Positions 49,179 to 57,584 of a stretch of 64,000 bases of DNA are shown here, in pieces. The notes under the pieces were generated by a model. That model had not been told where the DNA came from. It worked only from the letters and a program-made list of their open reading frames with translations, and did no database searches. This DNA is from a bacterium. GTDB lineage: Bacteria; Myxococcota_A; Bradymonadia; UBA7976; UBA1532. A program made the translations under genes and the position numbers. The stretch is taken from NCBI GenBank assembly GCA_030426085.1, contig JAUHYW010000034.1, forward strand, positions 28,332-92,331. Reading direction: 5' to 3'. Every line of letters starts with the position of its first letter. Position 1 is the stretch's first letter.

Positions 49179-49241
49179 GGGCGCTCGCGGGCGCCGTCGA
49201 TCGGCTTCGTATGCCATCCGCCGCCCTGATGGAAACGGAGG

Positions 49242-49598
49242 ATGCTTCACCGCGCGGCGCTGTGCCTGATCGCCGGCCTGATGCTCGGCGCCTGTGACGA
49301 CGGCGGCGTCGATGACCCCGACGGGGCCCTGCCCGACGCCGGCGGCGCGCCACCGCGCCTCCGAGGCGACCCCGTGAGGCCCGATCGGGCCGCGCCCATC
49401 GGCGTGGACCCGCACCCCGTGGCGCCCCCGACCCCCCCGCGACCATTTTCGGCCCGCCCTCGACGTCGATCCCCCGATGGCGGTCGCCCCGCTGACCGGC
49501 CGGCCCCGGCGATCGCGCTGCCCTGCGACCATCGGCGAACACCGCGCGCCGTCGATCCCGGCCCGGGCCGACCATCGCCGATGGCCGCCCGGGGGTGA
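49242..49598 (+). pseudogene. Lipoprotein signal fragment, probably truncated
   Basis: An ATG at 49242 opens a good lipoprotein signal (MLHRAALCLIAGLMLGAC) followed by a short acidic linker (DDGGVDDPDGALPDAGG). After about residue 40 the frame runs into the GACCATC/GATGGTC repeat field and becomes Arg/Pro-rich, as expected for non-coding GC-rich DNA. The likely history is a lipoprotein gene whose body was lost when the repeats expanded. The formal open frame ends at 49598. Confidence 0.45.
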
Positions 49599-50060
49599 TC
49601 TGCGATGGTCGGCGGCATCTCCGCGCGCCCCTCGGCGGCGATCGGGGATGGTCCGAGACCATCGGCGAACGCCACCGAGGGCCGATCCCGGGCCCGCTCA
49701 CCATCTCCGATCACCCCCGCGCGGTCCGCCCGATGCGCGCCGACCATCTCCCGGGGCCCCTCGCCGGTGTCTCGGAATGGTCTCGACCCCCCCGGGGTGG
49801 CCTCGCCCGGCGATCGGGGATGGTCTCGGACCATCGGCGATCGCCATCGAGGGCCGATCGAGGGCGCCGAGACCATCGCCGATCGCCGTCGAGGGGTGGT
49901 CGGAGATGGTCTCGGACCGGCGTCGAGGGCCCCCGCCCGGCGGTCGGCGATGGTGTCACCCCATGCGCGAGCGCCCCTCGCCGTCGATCCGGCGCGCGCT
50001 CACCATCCCGATCCGCCCCCGCCCGGTGGTCCCCGATGGAGAGCGGGGGTCGGCGTCCCG
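49440..50060. repeat. Field of GATGGTC/GACCATC palindromes in a 1-kb intergenic region
   Basis: The seven-base word GATGGTC or its complement occurs about ten times. Two full hairpins are 49647-49663 and 49819-49835, each with 7-bp arms and a 3-bp loop. They are centres of a longer imperfect direct repeat at 49636-49687 and 49808-49859. No credible protein is encoded between 49,345 and 50,184. The whole spacer 49179-50184 holds only this field, the lipoprotein fragment and a 28-bp repeat. Confidence 0.75.
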
Positions 50061-50065
50061 AGCGG

Positions 50066-50093
50066 GACAGGTGCCAGCCACATGCATGACGGC
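50066..50093. repeat. 28-bp interspersed repeat, left copy
   Basis: This copy (GACAGGTGCCAGCCACATGC and onward) matches 55838-55865 at 25 of 28 positions. It contains the REP-like core GGTGCC(A/G)GCCAC. The two copies bracket the outer-membrane protein gene, the broken HEAT gene and the ATPase/HNH cassette. Confidence 0.8.
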
Positions 50094-50184
50094 TGGGCCG
50101 AGACAGCGCCGGCCGCGTGTAGAGCACACCCGCGGCGGGCTGCTCCGACGGCGTGGGGCAGCCGCGCTCCAGGGGAGCAGCGGT

Positions 50185-50844
50185 CTACCACCGGACCCCG
50201 GCGCGCGCCACAGCGCCCAGCTCGGCGCTCTCGCCGAGGCCGACCGCTTCGGGCAGCGCCCCCGGGGGGTCGGCCGGGTCCGACGACACCTCGCGGCTCG
50301 ACCAGACCGCCGTGCCCCAGTGCATTGCCAGCGACACCACCAGCCGCCGGTGGCGCGCCCGCACGCCGGCCTCGGCGCCCAGGGTGACGTCGTGGCCGGT
50401 GGTGATGCCCGGCTCGGGGTCGGGATCGGGGCCGATGAGCAGCGTCGAGCGCGCGTCGTACTCGGTGCGGGCGTAGCGATAGCCCAGCCAGGGCCCGGCG
50501 ATCGGCGAGATCGCCCACGCCGGATCCCACAGCATCACGGCCCGGCCCGAGGCGGTGAAGTCCTTGCTGTCCCAGGCGATGTCGGCCCGCCCCTCCAGCA
50601 TGATCCTGGGGTCCAGGCGATGGCCGACGCCGAGGTCGAAGCCGGCGACGGCGATGCCGTCTTCGACCAGGAGCCCTTCCCCCTCCAGCCGCATGTTCTG
50701 GATCAGCCGGACGCCGCCGCCGACCTCGACGAGCGCTTCCCCCGGGCGGCGGTCGGCGGTGGACGGGATCTCGGCGTCGGCGGGCGCGGCGGTGAGGCTG
50801 GCCCAGGCGGCGAGGGCGAGCGCGGCGGACGGGATGCGGGTCAT
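50185..50844 (-). CDS. Small outer-membrane beta-barrel-like protein
   Basis: The 219-aa product has a signal peptide (IPSAALALAAWASLTAAPADA) and alternating amphipathic strands, for example GGVRLIQNMRLEGEGLLVED, GPWLGYRYARTEYDARS and SLAMHWGTAVWSSRE, ending in GAVARAGVRW with a terminal aromatic residue, the usual outer-membrane insertion signal. Length and strand pattern suggest an 8-stranded barrel. I do not recognise the family. The ATG at 50844 follows GAGG. The gene faces the repeat field at its 3' end and the HEAT fragment at its 5' end. Confidence 0.65.
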   Translation of the reverse strand: MTRIPSAALALAAWASLTAAPADAEIPSTADRRPGEALVEVGGGVRLIQNMRLEGEGLLVEDGIAVAGFDLGVGHRLDPRIMLEGRADIAWDSKDFTASGRAVMLWDPAWAISPIAGPWLGYRYARTEYDARSTLLIGPDPDPEPGITTGHDVTLGAEAGVRARHRRLVVSLAMHWGTAVWSSREVSSDPADPPGALPEAVGLGESAELGAVARAGVRW

Positions 50845-50984
50845 GGTGAGCCTCGGGGTGTCTCGGTGTGCCCGACCGCTTTGCGAGCAGCGTGCCACCT
50901 CCGAACACCTCTTCGACTCGACCTCGCCGTCGGGCGGCGCAGGGCCTTCGACGTCGACCGGCGGCCGGACCCTGGCCCCCGCCG

Positions 50985-51738
50985 CTATCGCTGCTCGGCC
51001 ATCGCCAGCGACGGCGGGGGGCCCACCCAGCGGTCGAGCACCTCGCGGGCGGCGGCCTGGAGGTGCGGCATGGCGGCGAACCCGGGCAGCCACGCCTCGA
51101 CGCGCTCGGCCCACAGCGCCGGGCCGCGGACCTCGATCGCCCGCATGGCCTGGATGCGCACGGCCTCCGAGGCGTGCTGCCGCAGCAGCAGCTCGAGCAG
51201 GCCGTCGGCCTCGCCGCCGGGGATGTGGCGCAGGGCGAACGCCGCGTAGCGGGCGATGGCGACGTCACCGGTCTGCAAGGCGTGCTGCAAGGCGGGCAGG
51301 ACGCGGGGGGCGCCGGTGTTGCCCATCGCGCCGACGAGCAGCCCCCGGGCCGGGTTGCTGGTGGCCTCGGTGTAGCGCTTGAGCAGGAGTTCGACGACGT
51401 CGCGGGTGGCCTCGGGGTCGTCGCCGTCGAGGGTGCGGGCCTGGTTGGCGGCGGCGAGCAGGGCCGTGTCGCCGTGGGCCGGGTCGTCGACCTCGGCGAG
51501 CAGGGCCTGGGCGCTGTCGCCGGAGGGGCCGGTGGTCAGGTTGAGCGCGTGGTGCACCTCGCGGGTCACCGGGGCGGGCAGGGGCTCGGCGAACAGAGTG
51601 GTCAGCGCCGCGGTCGCTTCGGGGGGTCCCGGCGGAGCCGTCCTGATCGTCGATCGGCGCCAGCATGTTGCGGATCGCCTCGACGTCGTGCCCGTGGTCG
51701 GCGAGCGTCTCCGGATCAAGTCGGCCGGCCGGGGACCG
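50985..51738 (-). pseudogene. 5'-truncated, frameshifted HEAT-repeat protein gene
   Basis: From about 51620 to the stop at 50985 the frame codes for regular HEAT-like helices (LALQTGDVAIARYAAFALRH-type; ASEAVRIQAMRAIEVRGPAL). Upstream of a run of six G's near 51625 the similar coding sense continues in another frame (LDPETLADHGHDVEAIRNML), so one frameshift has occurred. That upstream frame meets a stop near 51750, where the GC content drops and the ATPase leader begins. The gene has no start codon or signal of its own, so its 5' part was probably lost when the ATPase/HNH cassette arrived. Confidence 0.6.
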
Positions 51739-51858
51739 TGGGGGCGGCGGATTTCAGAAGATTTCTCGCATCCGGCGCCTACCGAATCGGTTGCGTTCGT
51801 GGCTTGCGTGGGATCATTGGTCGCCATAAGGTCTGCCCTCTCGAACGTTGAGGCTGCG

Positions 51859-54800
51859 ATGGTCATCGAGACACCCGCCGGAGAGTTGGAGGAGGGCCAT
51901 CGGGACCTCATCGAGCAGTTGGCGCAATTGGCGGCCGACACGACCCTGCCCGATGGCCTGGGGGAGTTGGCGACGTCGTGGAAGGAGCAGCTCCTCTACG
52001 CTCGAGAGCGGGCGCGGGCGCGCCTCAGGGTGTTGTTCCTCGGTGAGGTCGGCACCGGCAAGAGCACCCTCGTGGCGGCCACGACCGGGCTGCGGCTGGC
52101 CGATGCTTCGAGTTCGAAGCCCAAGAGCTGGTCCGTGCTGCCGGTCGGAGCGGGTCGCACGACGCTGGGCGAGACCCGGGTCGTCTACGAAGAGCGGGAC
52201 GATATCGGCCTCGAGGTCGAGCCGGTCCCGGCGGCCGATCTGAAGGTCGAACTGGGGCTGCTGGCCCGGGATCATTTCGCTGAGGTCAGGGGGGACTCGG
52301 GTGCTGCCAGCCTGCACGGGGGGGAAGAACTCTACAGTCTGCTGCGCGAATGGCTGGTGCCCGGCGACGATGATCCGCGCGAGATGATCGCAGCCTGGGC
52401 CGAGGGGGCCCCCGATGCCGATGCGCTCTACGCCCGCTTCGTCGAAGGGGTGGATCCCGACCACCGGGCACAGCCGTGGACGCGCACGTTCCCTCTCGAC
52501 GATGGAGGGCGCCGATCTCTGCGGAGCGAATTGCATGCGCTGCGCTTCGGTGAGGCTGGCCCCCACGCCCCGGCCCCGGCCGCGACGACGATTCGACTGC
52601 CGGCTGGCGCGTTGGGGCCCGAGATCGGCGAGGTGATCGATACCCAGGGGCTGGACGCGAAGCCCTCGGAGGGTCTCATCGAAGGGCGGGCCGATCTCCA
52701 GCAGCGGTGGGACGACCCCGACACCGTATTCGTGGTGTGCTCGCGCTTCGAGAAGGCGCCGGACGATACGAGTCTGGCTCTGCTCGAGGCGTTGGCCGAG
52801 CGGGCTGACGACGAGGGTGAGGGGCCTTCCCTGGTGATCATCGATCGCCGCGAGCCGCCCGAGAACGCTCGAGAGGCGCGCGCCCACAAGAGAGAGCGCA
52901 AGCGCCGGGAGGGCGAATGTCAGGACCGGCTCCGGCGCGCGGAGGGGTTGAAGCGGCCGCCCGCGCGGGTGCTCGTCGTCGACGCGCGCACCGAGAGCGG
53001 CGAGCTCGTCGAGCACCTCGTCCAACTCTCGAGCGCCGAGCGCCGTCGTCGGGAGGCGGCGTGGGGCGAGACTCAAGGGCGAGCCCGTGCGGTGCTCGGC
53101 ACGCTCGCAGTGCGGCGCGCCGAGTTCTTCGCCCGCTCGCGGGAGATCGACCTGCGGCTGTGGTGGGCGTGGGACGCGGCGATCGGGTCTGAAGACGGCG
53201 CCCGCAGCACCGGCTCGCCCGTCGACGCCCTCGATCGACTCGGGCAGGCCATCGCCCGCAAGGTCGGCGTCGAGCACCACGCCCACGTGGCGGCGGCGGT
53301 CAGGCGTCGCGGTCGCTACCGTCGGCTGGACATGGCCGTGCTGGGGTCCAACCTGGCGGCCGTCACCCATGCGCTCCGCTATGGTGCGGCCCTCCGCGCG
53401 GTCGAAGGGCTCGCCGGCCGGCTCGTCGACGGTTGCGAAGACGCCCGACTCGTCGACCACGCGCGGCTCCGTATCGCCGAGTTCAGGGCCGGGGTCGCGG
53501 CGTATCGCGCGTCCATCCGCTTGGCGTGGCGCACCCGATTGAGCGCATACTTCGCCTCCGAGGGCGCCGACGGGCTGTGGGCCGACTGCGACCCGCGTTG
53601 GGGTATGGGATCGGGCTATCTGCGCGATGTGGGCCGGCGCTTCCGCCGCGAGAGCCGGGAGGCGGGGCTGCGCATCGACCCCGCCCTCTACGAAGACGGG
53701 CCCGCTCCTCGACTGCCCCGGCCACCCCTGCTGCGGCTGAGCGGGGTCGAGGTCGAGAACTTCCGGGGGGTGTCGAGCGGCCGGCTCGCGATCGGGCGCG
53801 TGACGGTCCTCGCGGGTGACAACGGCCTCTACAAGACGGGCTGGATCGAGGCCGGCGCGGTCGCGCTCGGTGCGCTCCTGCCGCGGCTCGGCGCAGGGCG
53901 CGCGCCGGTCGTGACCGTGGGAGATGTGCATCAGGAGATTCGTGAGATCAACGGGGTCCCCGATCTGAGGCGACACCTCCCGGTGAGCCTCTCTGTCGAG
54001 GCGGAGCTGGTCGGGCGCGCGCTGAGCTGGACCCGGCGCTTCGCTGCGCTGCCACCCGAGCCCGATGAGACGCCGTCGGATGGCGAGCCGCGCTACGAAG
54101 AGCAGCCGTTGGACGAGTCGGCTGACGAGGACGGCCGCGGGCGCACGCGGATCCTCACCGAGGCCCTCGCGAGTGACGACGCTGTCGAGTTGCCGGTCCT
54201 GGCCTATTATGGGACCAAGCGCCTGTGGCCCGCTGAGCTGGAGGCCGACCGAGGGCGCCGCGAGGTGGGGAGCCGTCTCGACGGGTATCGGGGGTGTATG
54301 GCGCCGGACTCGACCCATCAGTATGCATTGGACTGGATTCGGCGCTTCACGTTCTCCGAGATGCAACGCGGCCAGCCGATCGTGCAGCTCGGCGCCGTGC
54401 GACGCGCGGTTTCGGACTGCGTGGAAGACGCCGAAGACTTCTATTACGACGTCGCCCACGAAGAGCTGCGGCTCGAGATGAAGGACGGGCGCATTCTGCC
54501 TTTTCGCCTCCTCTCGGATGGCTATCGGAACATCGTCGCCATGGTCGCCGACATCGCGTGGCGCGCCGCCGTGCTCAATCCGCAGCTCGGCGTTCGCGCG
54601 GCGCAGTTGGCCGAAGGGGTCGTCCTCATCGACGAGATCGATCTGCACCTGCACCCGAAGTGGCAGCGGCGGGTGATCGCTGATCTGCGCCGAGCGTTCC
54701 CCAAGCTACAGTTCGTGACCACGACCCACTCCCCATTCGTGATTCAATCCCTCGAGCCCGGACAGCTGATCAACCTCGACCCGGATGCTGAGGACGCGCC

Positions 54801-55062
54801 CTACGCTGGCGAGAGCCCCGAAGACATCGCTGAACATGTGATGGGTGTCGATGTGCCACAGCGCAGCTGGCGTCGGCAGCGCGAGGCCGAAGTGGCCGAG
54901 CGCTATTACACGCTGCTCGAGCAGATCCCAGGTGCTGACGAAGCTGAGCTCGGCCGCCTTCGGGACGAACTCGACGCGCTGATCGAGCCATACGCCGACA
55001 ACCAGGCGTTCGCGGCCCTCTTGCGCCGGAAGCGGCTCGTCGCCGAAGCGCAGCGGGGATGA
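51859..55062 (+). CDS. PtuA/OLD-like ATPase with fused N-terminal GTPase-like P-loop module
   Basis: The 1,067-aa protein joins two nucleotide-binding modules. Residues 57-330 form a dynamin/GTPase-like P-loop domain with Walker A LFLGEVGTGKSTLV (Lys68) and an Asp-x-x-Gly switch (EVIDTQGLD). A charged helical middle follows. Residues 624-1067 form an SMC/AAA_21-type ATPase like PtuA of Septu: LSGVEVENFRGV, P-loop AGDNGLYKTG (653-661), signature-like LLSDGYRNIV, Walker B VVLIDEIDLHLHP (Asp925, Glu926) and H-loop TTTHSPF (His957). The second P-loop has Tyr658 where Gly is expected. Translation starts after GAGG; the stop overlaps the HNH gene (ATGA). GC is lower than in neighbours. A defence role is inferred. 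Confidence 0.82.
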   Translation: MVIETPAGELEEGHRDLIEQLAQLAADTTLPDGLGELATSWKEQLLYARERARARLRVLFLGEVGTGKSTLVAATTGLRLADASSSKPKSWSVLPVGAGRTTLGETRVVYEERDDIGLEVEPVPAADLKVELGLLARDHFAEVRGDSGAASLHGGEELYSLLREWLVPGDDDPREMIAAWAEGAPDADALYARFVEGVDPDHRAQPWTRTFPLDDGGRRSLRSELHALRFGEAGPHAPAPAATTIRLPAGALGPEIGEVIDTQGLDAKPSEGLIEGRADLQQRWDDPDTVFVVCSRFEKAPDDTSLALLEALAERADDEGEGPSLVIIDRREPPENAREARAHKRERKRREGECQDRLRRAEGLKRPPARVLVVDARTESGELVEHLVQLSSAERRRREAAWGETQGRARAVLGTLAVRRAEFFARSREIDLRLWWAWDAAIGSEDGARSTGSPVDALDRLGQAIARKVGVEHHAHVAAAVRRRGRYRRLDMAVLGSNLAAVTHALRYGAALRAVEGLAGRLVDGCEDARLVDHARLRIAEFRAGVAAYRASIRLAWRTRLSAYFASEGADGLWADCDPRWGMGSGYLRDVGRRFRRESREAGLRIDPALYEDGPAPRLPRPPLLRLSGVEVENFRGVSSGRLAIGRVTVLAGDNGLYKTGWIEAGAVALGALLPRLGAGRAPVVTVGDVHQEIREINGVPDLRRHLPVSLSVEAELVGRALSWTRRFAALPPEPDETPSDGEPRYEEQPLDESADEDGRGRTRILTEALASDDAVELPVLAYYGTKRLWPAELEADRGRREVGSRLDGYRGCMAPDSTHQYALDWIRRFTFSEMQRGQPIVQLGAVRRAVSDCVEDAEDFYYDVAHEELRLEMKDGRILPFRLLSDGYRNIVAMVADIAWRAAVLNPQLGVRAAQLAEGVVLIDEIDLHLHPKWQRRVIADLRRAFPKLQFVTTTHSPFVIQSLEPGQLINLDPDAEDAPYAGESPEDIAEHVMGVDVPQRSWRRQREAEVAERYYTLLEQIPGADEAELGRLRDELDALIEPYADNQAFAALLRRKRLVAEAQRG

Positions 55063-55793
55063 GGCCGGTCGACCGAGGCGAGCGACCGACGACGGCTGGT
55101 GGTCAGCGGAAAGTGTATGATGACTACCGGCAGGCCCGCCCCGATCTCATCGGGCGCCTCGGCGCCTATTGCTCATTCTGTGAGGTCAGGGTCCCGGTGC
55201 CGATCGACGCGGAGCACATCCGTCATCAGGACAACAACCCCACGTTGAGTTGTGAGTGGGACAACCTGCTGCTCGCATGTAAGAACTGCAACAGCACCAA
55301 GGGCACCAAGGTCGACACTGCGGCGGATGTCGCTGCGCGTGTCTGGCCCCAGACTGATCGGACCTTCGATGTCTTTCGCTACCGACCGGAAGGCATCGTC
55401 GAACTCGCCGACATCCAGGATCTCGCGCTGCGCGCACGGGCGCGGGCGACCGCCGACACGGTCGGTCTCTTCAGGCGGCCTGGTCCCGACGGGGGGCTCA
55501 CCGCTCAGCAGATCGAGCGGGCGACCGATCGTCGCTACCAGGAGCGAGCCGAGGCTTGGCGCATGGCGGAGGACGCCCGCGCCGATCTCGCCAAGGCCGA
55601 TAGCCCCGAGCTGCGGCGTTGGATTCTGGTGTCGGCCCGCGAGAAGGGTTTCTGGTCGGTCTGGATGACGGTATTCGCCGACGACGACGCGATGCGCGAC
55701 GCGCTGAACAAGATGTTCCCAGGCACGGCCTCCGATCGGGTCGAGCCTTTGCCGCCGCATTGCTCGTCCAGCGGGGCTTCCGACTCGCCGTGA
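55059..55793 (+). CDS. HNH endonuclease, PtuB-like
   Basis: The 244-aa protein has the HNH/zinc arrangement of Septu PtuB and retron-associated HNH proteins: zinc Cys38 and Cys41 (YCSFCE), Glu52-His53 (IDAEHIRHQ), Asn69 (WDNLLLACKNCN) and zinc Cys74 and Cys77, ending CNSTKGTK. The C-terminal half is helical and charged. It starts within the ATPase stop codon, so both are made together and probably form one complex in which the ATPase gates DNA cleavage. The sequence is less GC-rich than average for the window, consistent with transfer. Confidence 0.88.
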   Translation: MRPVDRGERPTTAGGQRKVYDDYRQARPDLIGRLGAYCSFCEVRVPVPIDAEHIRHQDNNPTLSCEWDNLLLACKNCNSTKGTKVDTAADVAARVWPQTDRTFDVFRYRPEGIVELADIQDLALRARARATADTVGLFRRPGPDGGLTAQQIERATDRRYQERAEAWRMAEDARADLAKADSPELRRWILVSAREKGFWSVWMTVFADDDAMRDALNKMFPGTASDRVEPLPPHCSSSGASDSP

Positions 55794-55837
55794 ACCCGCC
55801 CCGCGGGCACAACCGATCGGGCGAGGGCGCGACACAT

Positions 55838-55890
55838 GACAGGTGCCGGCCACATGTGTGACGGCGGGGCCGGGACCGGTGCCAGCCACA
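55838..55890. repeat. 28-bp interspersed repeat, right copy, plus a third core
   Basis: 55838-55865 matches 50066-50093 at 25 of 28 bases. A further core GGTGCCAGCCACA lies at 55878-55890. The spacer 55794-55999 between the HNH gene and the next gene holds nothing else recognisable. Confidence 0.75.
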
Positions 55891-55999
55891 CCCCGGCGGG
55901 TCGATCGGTCGCGGCCTGCTCGCTGCCGGGGCAACCGACCCGGCGGGATCTGCTAGACTCCGGCGCCCGACGCCTTCCGCCCGACCTCCGGAGCCGCCC

Positions 56000-57529
56000 A
56001 TGACCCGCCCCCTCCGCATCGCCTTCGCCCGCATCGCCCAGGAGAGCAACGCGCTCTCGCCGGTGCGGACCACGGTCGACGACTTCCGCCGCTTCCACTT
56101 CCTCGAAGGGGCCGCGCTGCTCGACGCCTGCCGGCCGTGGCGCACCGAGGCCCGCAAGTTCATGCGCAACGCCGAGCTGTCGGGCTTCGTGAAGGCGGCC
56201 CGGGCGGCGGGCGATGTCGAGTGCGTGCCGCTGTTCAGCGCCTGGGCCATCCCCGGGGGGCCGCTCAACGCGGCGACGTTCGAGTACTTCCGCGACGCGC
56301 TGGTCGACGGGCTGAAGCGGGCCGGGCCGCTGGACGGGCTGTTCCTGTCGCTGCACGGGGCGATGAACGTCGACGGGGTGCGCGACCCCGAGGCCGAGTT
56401 CGTGCGGGCGGCGCGGTCGGTCATCGGCGAGGCGCCCATCGGGGCGACCTTCGACCTGCACGGGCAGCTCACCGGGGACAAGGTCGAGGGCATCGACGTC
56501 TTCGTGGCCTACCGCACCAACCCCCATCGGGATCACGCCAAGGTCGGGCGCAAGGCGGGCGAGCTGCTGGTGCGCACCATCCGGGGCGAGATCCGGCCGG
56601 CGTCGGCGTGGCGCACGCTGCCGATGCTGCTGGGGGGCGGGCCGACGGTGGACTTCATGAAGCCGATGCGCGGGGTGTACGCCGAGATGGATCGCATGGA
56701 GCGCGATCCGCGGGTGCTGTCGACCAACCTGTTCATGTGCCACCTGTGGAACGACCACCCCGATCTGGGGTGGAGCGCGCACGTCACGACGGACGGTGAT
56801 CCGGCGCTGGCCGAGCGGCTCGCGGAGGAGATCGCCGACCTGGCGTGGGCGGTCAAGGATCAGATGCCGCCGACCTTCCTGTCGCCCGAAGAGGCGCTGG
56901 CGAAGGTCCGCGAGGCCCGGCTGCGGCGCAAGCTGGGCACGGTCACGATCTGCGACGCGAGCGACGTGGTCACCGCGGGCTCGACGGGGGAGAGCACCCG
57001 GCTGCTCGAGGTCTTCCTGCGGGACGGGGCCGGGCTCGAGACGCTGGTGCCGCTGCGTGATCCGGTGGCGGTCGCGGCGCTGTGGGAGACGCCGGTCGGC
57101 GAGGCGGCGCGGGTGCAGGTGGGCGGGCGGCTCGACCCCGCGCGCAACGATGGCCTCGAGGTCGAGGGGGTCGTCCGGGCGAAGCTCGATCAGGACGTGG
57201 TCGGCAAGATGGTGGCGTTGCAGGTCGATCACGTCACGCTGGTGCTGACCGAGGGCATGGCCGCGGCCATCCGCCCGGCGTTCTACACCGAGCTGGGCCT
57301 GAGCGTGTGGAAGGCCGACGTGGTGGTGGTCAAGACCCTGTTCCCGTTCCGCATCTTCTTCCTGCCCTACAGCCGGCTGAGCCTGTACGTGAAGACCGAG
57401 GGCATCACCGACTTCGACGCGGCCTATCAGCTCGACTTCGCCGATCCGATGCACCCCCGGGACGCGGTGCACGACTGGCGCCCGGCCGATCGTCGGCGGC
57501 GGGGGGTCGAGCGCGACGCGCGGGCTTGA
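56000..57529 (+). CDS. MlrC-type M81 metallopeptidase (microcystinase C family)
   Basis: The 509-aa protein has the MlrC plan: RIAFARIAQESNALSPVRTT at the start, FLSLHGAMNVDGVRDPEAEF, ATFDLHGQLTGDKVEGIDVF, AYRTNPHRDHAKVGRKAGEL in the N-terminal DUF1485 domain, and ICDASDVVTAGSTGESTRLL leading to the C-terminal domain. The His and Asp residues in LHGAMN, DLHGQ and NPHRDH are the likely zinc ligands. M81 enzymes open small linear peptides; the natural substrate here is unknown. The start at 56000 fits the family N-terminus, and the gene stands alone in front of the next on the same strand. Confidence 0.9.
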   Translation: MTRPLRIAFARIAQESNALSPVRTTVDDFRRFHFLEGAALLDACRPWRTEARKFMRNAELSGFVKAARAAGDVECVPLFSAWAIPGGPLNAATFEYFRDALVDGLKRAGPLDGLFLSLHGAMNVDGVRDPEAEFVRAARSVIGEAPIGATFDLHGQLTGDKVEGIDVFVAYRTNPHRDHAKVGRKAGELLVRTIRGEIRPASAWRTLPMLLGGGPTVDFMKPMRGVYAEMDRMERDPRVLSTNLFMCHLWNDHPDLGWSAHVTTDGDPALAERLAEEIADLAWAVKDQMPPTFLSPEEALAKVREARLRRKLGTVTICDASDVVTAGSTGESTRLLEVFLRDGAGLETLVPLRDPVAVAALWETPVGEAARVQVGGRLDPARNDGLEVEGVVRAKLDQDVVGKMVALQVDHVTLVLTEGMAAAIRPAFYTELGLSVWKADVVVVKTLFPFRIFFLPYSRLSLYVKTEGITDFDAAYQLDFADPMHPRDAVHDWRPADRRRRGVERDARA

Positions 57530-57584
57530 TCCGGGGGCCGGGGCGGTCGACGATGGGCGCCGGACCGCCGCCGACGGACGCCTC

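Noticed and set aside
49636..49859. A CRISPR array
   Set aside because: The two longer repeats are imperfect, only two in number and 172 bp apart, with no cas genes; they are palindrome clusters.
49477..51249. A 590-codon plus-strand frame across the palindrome field and the outer-membrane protein gene
   Set aside because: The palindromes make Arg/Pro/Ser low-complexity peptides in all frames, and the second half is antisense to a barrel protein with signal peptide.
51859..55793. Calling the ATPase/HNH pair a standard Septu system
   Set aside because: The ATPase is about twice the usual PtuA length with an additional P-loop module and a degenerate second P-loop, so only Septu-like is supported.
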